This document shows positions 40,648 to 46,676 of a stretch of 46,676 nt of DNA, piece by piece. Location: contig JBBQWR010000046.1 in assembly GCA_038210495.1 (NCBI GenBank), positions 1 to 46,676 on the forward strand, given 5' to 3'. The notes beneath the pieces were generated by a model that was not told the DNA's origin, did no database searches, and saw only the letters and a program-made list of their open reading frames with translations. This DNA is from JBBQWR01 sp038210495. GTDB taxonomy: Bacteria > Planctomycetota > Planctomycetia > Pirellulales > DATAWG01. The position numbers and the translations under genes are program-made. Positions within the stretch are counted from its first letter, which is position 1, and the number at the start of each line of letters is the position of its first letter.

Positions 40648-40832
40648 CATAGCCGCGGCATCCTGCTGCGCCGTAGTTTGATTTAGAAGCCCTCACAAAA
40701 CCGCTAGGAGAGGGGGACACTAATCCGTGCTAATTGCCGCTAATTATTCATTAGTGACGATTAGCGCGGATTAGTGTTCCCCACTCTTTTAAGTAGGCAA
40801 CGGGACGGCGCGGCAGGATGCCGCGGCGATGT
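40647..40832. repeat. Paired palindromic element, copy D, with a nested inverted repeat
   Basis: Outer arms 40647-40673 (ACATAGCCGCGGCATCCTGC then TGCGCCG) and 40807-40832 (GCGCGGCAGGATGCCGCGGC then GATGT) enclose a different inverted repeat, ACACTAATCCGTGCTAAT (40717-40734) and its inverse at 40760-40777. The right half lies inside the 3' end of mutY, which ends at 40761. Confidence 0.85.
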
Positions 40833-41945
40833 AGGCTGCGCCGTGATCAAATCGGCAATCTTCCGCCCGGTCGAATTGAGTGGGTACTCGCCCAAATCGG
40901 CCGGACGAACCCATTTGATTTCCGCGTGGCTGTTCGTTCGCGCCGCTTTCGCGCGAGCCTGGGCGGTAAAGCATTCCAGTGTGATCCGAAACCGCGTTAC
41001 GCCATGCCGCAGCGTAGTGAGCGGCGCGAGTCCACCGATCGATACGCCCGTTTGCGCGAGCACTTTCATTTCGAGTTCGTCGTCGCCGGGCGATGCATCC
41101 GTCGCGTCGCATGTCACTCGCGGAAAATCCCACAGGCCGGCCCAACGCTCTCCGTCGCGGCGCCGCACGAGCAGCACTTGCCCCCGGCGCCATGCGACTA
41201 CTGCCGCCTCGCGAGTTTCCTCGAACACCGTTTTGCGTTTGGGCGCTGGGATTTCGTTCTGCAGCCCATCGCGCCGCGTCGGGCAGAGTTCGGCCAATGG
41301 ACAGATCAAGCAGAGCGGGTCGCGCGGCCGGCAGACCTGGCTCCCCAGTTCCATGAGCGCCTGATTGAATTGGCCGGCCCCGCGCCGGGGCGGCAACAGC
41401 TTTTCCGCCGCCAACCAAAGCAACCGCTGGGCATCGCTGCGAGCCGTATCTCCGCGCAGCGCGAGCAGTCGCGCGAGTAGCCGCACGGTGTTCGCCTCGA
41501 GAATCGGCTCTGACCTGTCGAAGGCGATCGACAAAATCGCTCCGGCCGTGTATCGACCCACGCCAGGGAGCCGCCGCACGGCCTCTCGATCGTTGGGGAT
41601 CCGGCCGTCATGCTCGGCGACCATCACCTGCGCGGCCCGGTGCAATTGCCTGGCTCGGCGGTAGTAGCCGAGCCCTTCCCAAAGCCGCAGCACCGCTTGC
41701 TCGTCGGCCGCCGCCAGCGCCGCGATCGTGGGCAGAGCCTCCATGAACCGCGTAAAATATCCTCGCACCGTGGCGACGGTCGTCTGCTGAAGCATGATCT
41801 CGCTGACCCAGACGCGATACGGGTCGCGATCGGCGCGCCACGGCAAATCGCGGGCCTGTCGCCGATACCAGGCCCCCAGCCGCCGCCGCAAATCGGCCTT
41901 CCACCGTCCGCCCGGCCAAGGATCGACGATCACTCCGTCTGTCAT
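40761..41945 (-). CDS. mutY: A/G-specific adenine glycosylase
   Basis: 394 residues. MutY removes adenine mispaired with 8-oxoguanine. Catalytic Glu49 is in SEIMLQQT; the helix-hairpin-helix is RLPGVGRYTAGAI; the [4Fe-4S] ligands Cys205, Cys212, Cys215 and Cys221 are in VCRPRDPLCLICPLAELC. At residue 150, exactly 101 after Glu49 as in E. coli (Glu37, Asp138), the essential Asp is replaced by Glu (PILEANTVR instead of PILDGN). The C-terminal NUDIX-like 8-oxoG recognition domain spans about 230-365. The last 25 residues are encoded by repeat DNA, ending at the inverted-repeat arm (tail GNTNPR). Start ATG 41945. Confidence 0.94.
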   Translation of the reverse strand: MTDGVIVDPWPGGRWKADLRRRLGAWYRRQARDLPWRADRDPYRVWVSEIMLQQTTVATVRGYFTRFMEALPTIAALAAADEQAVLRLWEGLGYYRRARQLHRAAQVMVAEHDGRIPNDREAVRRLPGVGRYTAGAILSIAFDRSEPILEANTVRLLARLLALRGDTARSDAQRLLWLAAEKLLPPRRGAGQFNQALMELGSQVCRPRDPLCLICPLAELCPTRRDGLQNEIPAPKRKTVFEETREAAVVAWRRGQVLLVRRRDGERWAGLWDFPRVTCDATDASPGDDELEMKVLAQTGVSIGGLAPLTTLRHGVTRFRITLECFTAQARAKAARTNSHAEIKWVRPADLGEYPLNSTGRKIADLITAQPTSPRHPAAPSRCLLKRVGNTNPR

Positions 41946-41971
41946 GCGATAAAAATAGAAAAGAGGCAGTT

Positions 41972-42136
41972 GACAGGATTAAAAGGATTACCAGGATGGG
42001 AAGGAGGATGGACAGCGTCGCCTAGAGCCGCCACATTTATGTGGCGCATTGTTCGGACAGTATTTCGTCGGCGCGGCGCCGCGACCCATCATCTCGTTCG
42101 CGTGCCCCTCAATCTTGTAGATCCTGTTAATCCTGT
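41972..42136. repeat. GACAGGATT inverted repeat pair
   Basis: GACAGGATTAAAAGGATTAC at 41972-41991 faces AGATCCTGTTAATCCTGTC at about 42118-42136, enclosing about 120 bp with a GCGGCGCCGCGACCC stretch and no ORF. A single related piece occurs at 6160-6187. It occupies most of the mutY to 42161 gap. Confidence 0.6.
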
Positions 42137-42160
42137 CTATTCCTCCTGAGATTTAAATCC

Positions 42161-42727
42161 TTGGCCCAGCGCAAACCCTATCGCAAGCGATCTGGCCCGC
42201 CGGCGTCGAAGCCCGGCGCGGCTACGCCAAAACCGGGCCGATCCGAGCAAGAAATCCGGCTTCGGCAGGTGGCCGATCGAGGCTGGGAATTGATCCATCC
42301 GCGCTGCGCGATGCAAAGGGCGGAGGACATGGCCGAGGTGCAGGCAATGCTCGTGGCGGGCGAACTGGAAATCGCGCGGGACGAAATTCGCTGGCTGCTT
42401 GACGGTTGCTCGGATTTCATCGAAGCCCACAAACTGCTTGGAGAACTCGCCTACGCCGAACACGACCTGCCGCTTGCCCGAGGGCATTTTGGCTATGCGT
42501 TTCGGATCGCCGAAAAAGCCATTAGAGCGGCGGAGGAACCGCGCCCCGTGCCCTACAGTCTCTCGGGCAATCAAGCGTTCCACGAAGCGGGCAAAGCGCT
42601 CGTGCTCTGCCTCGTGCAACTGGAAAAGCGCGACCTCGCGGCCGAAGTCGCCGATAAGCTCGCGTCCTACGACCCGGCGGATCCGCTGGCGGTACGCAAA
42701 CTCCTCGACCCCGATCCGCGCGATTGA
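42161..42727 (+). CDS. Hypothetical TPR-like protein
   Basis: 188 residues. The start is probably TTG at 42161, since the frame before it is closed and no ATG occurs until well inside. The N-terminal 35 residues are basic and Pro/Ala-rich. Then helical segments follow: GWELIHPRCAMQRAEDMAEV, ARDEIRWLLDGCSDFIEAHK and LLGELAYAEHDLPLARGHFG with an A-x-x-Y-G spacing suggesting TPR-like helix pairs, ending LEKRDLAAEVADKLASYDP. No catalytic motif, signal or membrane segment. Likely a protein-interaction scaffold in the cytoplasm (inference). It converges with the parvulin gene across repeat DNA. Confidence 0.75.
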   Translation: MAQRKPYRKRSGPPASKPGAATPKPGRSEQEIRLRQVADRGWELIHPRCAMQRAEDMAEVQAMLVAGELEIARDEIRWLLDGCSDFIEAHKLLGELAYAEHDLPLARGHFGYAFRIAEKAIRAAEEPRPVPYSLSGNQAFHEAGKALVLCLVQLEKRDLAAEVADKLASYDPADPLAVRKLLDPDPRD

Positions 42728-42737
42728 GTAAGTCGCG

Positions 42738-42783
42738 ACCACTCCCCGGGGCTTCGGCGAAGCGCCTCCAGCCCCGGCCACCC
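42738..42783. repeat. Dispersed 48-bp repeat, copy 2
   Basis: CCGGGGCTTCGGCGAAGCGC then CTCCAGCCCCGG; the inverse of 7788-7836. CCGGGGCT and AGCCCCGG pair to form a hairpin. Confidence 0.7.
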
Positions 42784-42801
42784 CGCCGTCTGGTTTGCTT
42801 T

Positions 42802-42848
42802 ACTCCCGACTCCCGACTCCCGACTCCCGACTGCCGACTGCCGACTAC
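42802..42848. repeat. 7-bp tandem repeat (ACTCCCG / ACTGCCG)
   Basis: Six to seven copies in a row; the first four have CCC and the last three have GCC. It lies directly at the 3' end of the parvulin gene. Such short tandem arrays change length by slippage. Confidence 0.85.
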
Positions 42849-43879
42849 TATCCCCCCGGCGTCACCAATTCCGTCGTGCCCGGCTTGATGAATGGCGCCT
42901 TGCCGGTGAACTCGATCTTGGCCGTGGCGAGCTGTTTGGTGGCGACCTGCTGAAAGAGTTGCTCGGTCATGGCGGTTCGTAGTGGATCGCGGACGTCGGT
43001 CCATTTTTTCGTGCCCGGCTTGACGCTCAGCGCGCGGATCAAGTGGATGCCGAACACGGTGGCGACCGGCGGGCTGATGTCGTCCTTGCCTAGCGCGAAG
43101 GCGGCCCGATTGAAGGGCTCGACCATCGGGCCATGCCGGCCGATGTAGCCGAGGTCGCCTCCTTTTTCGCGGCTCGGACCAGCCGAGTATTTGGCGGCCG
43201 CGGCCTCGAACGTGATTTTCTTGTCGAGGATTTGCTGGCGGATGTCGATCGCCTGCTTGACCAGCGACGCCAGGGCCGCGTCGTCCCCCGCCACCGTGGG
43301 TCGCAGCAGGATGTGGCCGACGTGCAACTCCGAGCCGTCGAATTCCAAATGATGGGCGTTGAAAAACGCCTCCAGCGATTCGTCGGTGATCTGCTGTTTC
43401 ACATATCGCTGCCAGCTTAGCTCCCAAGCCAACTCAGCCCGCAGGGATGCGTCGGTCTGGCCGGTGCGGGCGAGCAGTTGGTCGAGCGTCTGCTTGGATC
43501 GATCCAATTCGGCCTTGAGGCGCGCGATCTCGACCTCGACTTCTTGCGGCGAGGCCTCGACCTTCGACTTAACCAAGAAATCCTGAACCAAGCGGCGATC
43601 GACGAGTTGATTGAGCACTGCGGCCCTGAAAAGTGGATTGGTCCGGTCTGCGGCAGCTATCGCGCCCGACTTGGCCAGCATGCGATCAACATCGGCGTCG
43701 AAAATCGGTTTGCCGTTTACGCGAACGAGCTCAAGGCCCGACGTCTTATCGGCAGGTGTCTTTGCCACATCCGTCGCTTTAGGCGGCGTTTCGGCGAGGG
43801 CCGTCGTCGACCGCCCGCCAAACAACGCAGCGAGCATCAGACATAACGTTCGGCTCTCGCGATTGCAAAATTCGATCAT
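42848..43879 (-). CDS. Parvulin-type peptidyl-prolyl isomerase (PpiC/SurA-like)
   Basis: 343 residues. It probably helps fold exported proteins. The start MIEFCNRESRTLCLMLAALF is a signal-like region. A SurA-N-type helical domain follows (about 50-180) with VDRMLAKSG and RRLVQDFLVKSK. The parvulin domain (about 186-285) has HILLRPTV, FEAAAAKYSAGPSREKGGDL, GYIGRHGPMVEPFNRAAF and ATVFGIHLIR, which are the family's conserved strands and loops. The end VTPGG is encoded next to the 7-bp repeats. It is upstream of, and on the same strand as, nothing obvious in an operon. Confidence 0.93.
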   Translation of the reverse strand: MIEFCNRESRTLCLMLAALFGGRSTTALAETPPKATDVAKTPADKTSGLELVRVNGKPIFDADVDRMLAKSGAIAAADRTNPLFRAAVLNQLVDRRLVQDFLVKSKVEASPQEVEVEIARLKAELDRSKQTLDQLLARTGQTDASLRAELAWELSWQRYVKQQITDESLEAFFNAHHLEFDGSELHVGHILLRPTVAGDDAALASLVKQAIDIRQQILDKKITFEAAAAKYSAGPSREKGGDLGYIGRHGPMVEPFNRAAFALGKDDISPPVATVFGIHLIRALSVKPGTKKWTDVRDPLRTAMTEQLFQQVATKQLATAKIEFTGKAPFIKPGTTELVTPGG

Positions 43880-43961
43880 CTAAGCACCTTTGAACGTCAT
43901 CTTGCGCTCGAAGCGCGTTGCAAGCGAAAGCGGCCAGAAACCAACGACGGTCTTTGCCGGC

Positions 43962-45245
43962 TCAGGGTAGCGGCAAATTCTTCAGCTCGTATTCCAGCGG
44001 AATACTGTCCAGCAGCGCCGGCGTCTTGTACACAAACTTCATGCCCGTCGGACCCTGGGGCAAATCGAACAGATACGCGACGCCCAGTTCGTCCTCGGTC
44101 TGCCGGGTCGTTTCCAGCCCCGAGTGCTCGATTCGCTTGCCGGCGGAGTCCAAAATGTAGGCCTCGTTATTGAAGACCCAGCCGCGAAACGATTCGAGCG
44201 CCTTGTCGGCCTTGTCGAAATGCACTCGGATCCTCGCTTCCCAAGCGTCGTTGTTGTTGCGGACTTCGTCGAGCGTGACCGTGACGCCCGCCTTATGCTG
44301 CTCGACTTTCTTGGCCTTGTCGAGGTCGGAGAATTCGAACGTCTCGAGCTTACCTGGCAGCAGCGCCCGGAGCTTGCCGCTCAAAGACGCAATGGATTGA
44401 CTCGCGCGGGGCGGATTGGCCAGCGGAATTTGAAACTCGGTCGCGGCGCCGGCCGCGTCGATGGCCCTTTCGAGTTCGCCCTCGGCCCCGGGAATGCCGA
44501 TGACTTGGCCGCGATTGTCGGTCGCCTTGAGATCGGCCAGCGGCTGCGAGAGCGAGATCGGCCTAATCCGCGGTTCCCAAACGATCTCCAGCGCCAGCCG
44601 TAGCGTGCTGTTGTCGCCGCCGCCAGCCAGATCGCGCGTGGCCGAGAGCCGGGTTGCTTCCAACCGTAGCGGACCCGCGTACGCGGCGTGGCCCACTCGC
44701 TTGCCGTGCTTGTCCCCGCGAGCCACGATCCCCAGAGCATCGCTCGCCGCGAAGGCATACACGCCAAGCTCTGCTTCGTCGAGCGTCTTATCGAGCGCGG
44801 GCCAAAACGGCGTCTTGTCGAAGTTAACCGTGATCTTCGGATCGGTCACTTCCTGGCCCATTCGTTTGCGCAGATCGCTGAATTGATTGCCGGTCTGCTT
44901 GGTGATTTCGGCGAGCACTTCGGAGACGGGCTTGTCGGTGACTTTGAGCGTCACAACCGAAGCCTCGGCCGCATGCTCGGCAAGCTGCCGCTCGAGCCGC
45001 TTCCGGATCCGGGCGATCGTGTCACGCTTCTGTGCGTCACTCGCCGGGCCACTCTCGGCGAGCGTAGGCAGCACCTCCAAAATCTTCGGCCCCAGCGCCA
45101 TGAGCTTTTCTTCCGCCTCGGTCCGTTTGCTAAGTTCAGCCGCCCCAAGCTGCCGCGTGAGTCGCTGCACGTCGGTCTTCAAATCACCCGCATCGGTCAC
45201 CGCGACCTGCGAGACCAGCAACAACGCAATCAGCGCCAGTTCCAT
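43962..45245 (-). CDS. Secreted protein of unknown function
   Basis: 427 residues. MELALIALLLVSQVAVTDAG is a signal peptide. Residues 25-100 are charged helices (LTRQLGAAELSKRTEAEEKL), like a short HEAT/ARM-type segment. The region 95-170 (VVTLKVTDKPVSEVLAEITK and GVYAFAASDALGI) resembles the secretin/STN-type fold in strand and turn order. The rest is beta-rich with LRLALEIVWEPRIRPISLSQ and VTVTLDEVRNNNDAWEARIR. No active-site motif. Function unknown; probably periplasmic. The gap 43880-43961 to the parvulin gene is short and the two may be co-transcribed. Confidence 0.8.
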   Translation of the reverse strand: MELALIALLLVSQVAVTDAGDLKTDVQRLTRQLGAAELSKRTEAEEKLMALGPKILEVLPTLAESGPASDAQKRDTIARIRKRLERQLAEHAAEASVVTLKVTDKPVSEVLAEITKQTGNQFSDLRKRMGQEVTDPKITVNFDKTPFWPALDKTLDEAELGVYAFAASDALGIVARGDKHGKRVGHAAYAGPLRLEATRLSATRDLAGGGDNSTLRLALEIVWEPRIRPISLSQPLADLKATDNRGQVIGIPGAEGELERAIDAAGAATEFQIPLANPPRASQSIASLSGKLRALLPGKLETFEFSDLDKAKKVEQHKAGVTVTLDEVRNNNDAWEARIRVHFDKADKALESFRGWVFNNEAYILDSAGKRIEHSGLETTRQTEDELGVAYLFDLPQGPTGMKFVYKTPALLDSIPLEYELKNLPLP

Positions 45246-45401
45246 GATGAATGGTCCCGAGGAGGAAAAGATGGTTGCAATCGAATTGATGAGCCGACGC
45301 CTTCGATTCTAAATGCCGCCAAGGGTGTAGGCGAGCGATATCGCTTTCGGGTGGTGTTACATTTTCAGGGTGTGTAGGACAAACGTCTTGATTTCTCTTG
45401 C

Positions 45402-45431
45402 TTGACTCCCGATAGCGAGGGGGACTAGAAT
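45402..45431 (+). promoter_or_regulatory. Sigma70-like promoter of the PEP-CTERM gene
   Basis: TTGACT (45402-45407), 18-bp spacer, TAGAAT (45426-45431). The predicted start is about 45438, giving a leader of about 90 nt. Good match to consensus for such GC-rich DNA. Confidence 0.65.
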
Positions 45432-45529
45432 AATTTCATCAGCAACCGCATGCAGGGTCTCTGCGTGCGATCGTCTCGCGCCCCTTTAGACATTTCCAGG
45501 GCCGAAAACATTTTTTGGAGAACGTTGAA

Positions 45530-46237
45530 ATGGCAAAATGTTTGCCCATCTTAATCGGGCTCGCCGTCGTTACCGCAACCATCCGATGGACGGCTTCAGT
45601 CGACGCCGCCGCGGTAACCTTTGGCACAAGCATCCCCATAACGGGCTTGGACACCGATGTCCTGAATGCAGGAACCACCGTCAACGCCACGAATATTGAC
45701 GGTAACACTGTCGTAGTTAACGGGGTGACTTTTACCGGCGCTTCTGGAGCAACGGTCACCCAGGGAAATATGACGAGTTCAATTACTGGCGGGTGGACCG
45801 ACCCAGGCGCTCCCTACGGTAGCTTGAATGCGCCGTTTGCCGCGATGAGTGCCAACATGCAGAATTTGCTTGCTAGCGGCGACTACCAGGACTCCGCGAA
45901 TACCGCGACGATCGCCTACACCGGCCTGATTTTCGGCCATCAGTACGTTTTTCAGTACTTCGTAAACGATTCACGAGGGTTCGGTGGCACCAATAATCGT
46001 GTCCTCAATCTCACCGCTCCTGACGCGGGGTCAAATTCGGTAAACTTGACACCCTTCGACGTGTCTGGCACTGACGGCGGGTTGGGCGTGTATACCGTCG
46101 GCGCCTTTACCGCGGACGTTTCAGGAACGCAGAGCATCACAGTCGGCCCTGGCACTGGCAACGAGCAACAAAACGCCTTCTAATTGCGAGACGTTACTTC
46201 GGTTCCAGAGCCGGCCTCGCTGGCCCTGCTTAGCCTT
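45530..46237 (+). pseudogene. PEP-CTERM secreted protein with a nonsense mutation
   Basis: ATG 45530 is chosen: TGGAG at 45516-45520 is a good ribosome-binding site, whereas the TTG at 45515 has none. A signal peptide (MAKCLPILIGLAVVTATIRW) precedes a beta-rich passenger of about 190 residues with GLIFGHQYVFQYFVNDSRGF and GGLGVYTVGAFTADVSGTQS, a layout common in planctomycete PEP-CTERM proteins. The frame stops at TAA 46181-46183 after NEQQNAF, but the same frame continues LRDVTSVPEPASLALLSL. Relatives have NAFQLR, so CAA to TAA (Gln to stop) is the simplest reading. The Pro-Glu-Pro sorting signal at 46205-46213 survives, but the hydrophobic helix and basic end are lost after 46237. Confidence 0.85.
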
Positions 46238-46263
46238 GACAAGAAAAGGGGACGCGACTCGTT

Positions 46264-46676
46264 TCATGGCGTTGCCTTGGTCGGCGGCGATTTCTTCGGG
46301 CGCCCTCTAGCGCGAAGCGTTGCTTCCAGACCCAAACGTTTGGCGATCGATCGCTGCCAATCGGGATCGCCAAGCGGGCTGTTTCTGCGAACCGCCCGCC
46401 GCACCGCCTCCAAGTCCGCTTCCGTTTGCGGCTCGTTGACATGCTCGACCCAGGCCCGCGGCCGTGGCAACGGCCAACGCGCCAGCAATTGCCGGTCATC
46501 GGCTGAGCCGAACTCGCGGCGCCACAGGCTCGACTAGCGCCAAGCCTGGGCCTGCGCCACCAATCCCGCCCGCAACGCGTTCCGCTCGACGTAGCGGACA
46601 ATCGTATAAAAATGGTCGTCATCCGCCACCGGAAACGCCTTGAAACGGCCTTGGTACAAATGGCCCGTGCCTGACG
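46264..46676 (-). pseudogene. REP-associated tyrosine transposase (RAYT) with a nonsense mutation
   Basis: The minus strand enters from beyond the window and reads GHLYQGRFKAFPVADDDHFY then TIVRYVERNALRAGLV, the highly conserved C-terminal motif of Y1/RAYT transposases, followed by AWR, TAG (46534-46536) and then SSLWRREFGSADDRQLLARW and on to RGRPKKSPPTKATP and a TGA at 46264. Relatives have AWRWSSLWRR, so TGG to TAG is the likely event. The catalytic His-x-His and Tyr lie outside the window. RAYTs mobilise REP-type palindromes, which are abundant in this window. Confidence 0.88.

Noticed and set aside
46621..46676. GTGCCTGAC at the window end as a third copy of the TCAGGCAC hairpin
   Set aside because: It is part of the RAYT coding sequence and lacks the second arm.

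Overview
The window reads as a chromosomal segment of a planctomycete, most likely of the order Pirellulales. This is inferred from high GC, a J-like-domain membrane protein of planctomycete style, a PEP-CTERM exosortase substrate, a Tyr-Tyr-Ala-Pro repeat protein, small Cys-rich lipoproteins and long secreted proteins of unknown function. I see no rRNA, tRNA, CRISPR array, phage or plasmid module. Most of the window is housekeeping chromosome whose intergenic gaps hold many palindromic repeats.

Layout. 0.1-5.0 kb: a secreted protein with a possible jacalin-like end, a J-like-domain membrane protein and an MFS exporter. 5.0-8.0 kb: a decayed hicB antitoxin, a small lipoprotein, a secreted esterase and a PIN-toxin stub. 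8.0-13.5 kb, minus strand: ABC-2 permease, acylphosphatase, a pair of M16 peptidase-family proteins (one with the zinc site, one without) and a GNAT acetyltransferase. 13.9-15.9 kb: a KaiC/RecA-like ATPase and an RluA-type pseudouridine synthase. 16.2-20.6 kb: the translation cluster rpsB-tsf-pyrH-frr, broken up by palindromes and by a GxxExxY gene flanked by a second copy of the pyrH 3' end. 20.6-26.0 kb: lnt, a 961-residue fused M16 protein and a DCC-family protein. 26.1-30.4 kb: an IS630 fragment, a small hypothetical gene, a VIT/von Willebrand protein and the repeat protein. 30.6-40.6 kb: katE, then a LysR regulator followed by gltB and gltD. 40.7-46.7 kb: mutY, a TPR-like protein, a parvulin isomerase, a secreted hypothetical protein, a PEP-CTERM gene with a nonsense mutation and a REP-associated transposase (RAYT) with a nonsense mutation.

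How the genes fit together. rpsB, tsf and frr serve translation, with pyrH supplying UDP. gltB and gltD form NADPH glutamate synthase; the LysR gene just upstream, with a perfect inverted repeat over its own promoter, is a plausible regulator of nitrogen assimilation. lnt, the parvulin protein, the M16 proteins and the secreted proteins reflect a busy envelope.

Main unusual points: (1) a dispersed paired palindrome present in four complete copies, plus several other repeat families, alongside a RAYT transposase remnant; (2) duplication of the pyrH tail around a GxxExxY gene; (3) three genes each killed by one in-frame stop in an otherwise open frame; (4) an M16 active/inactive pair found both split and fused; (5) MutY with Glu at the usual catalytic Asp position; (6) repeats that have become coding sequence in the M16 linker and the MutY tail. 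I found no clearly new multi-gene system. The repeat elements and the pyrH-GxxExxY arrangement are the best candidates for something undescribed.
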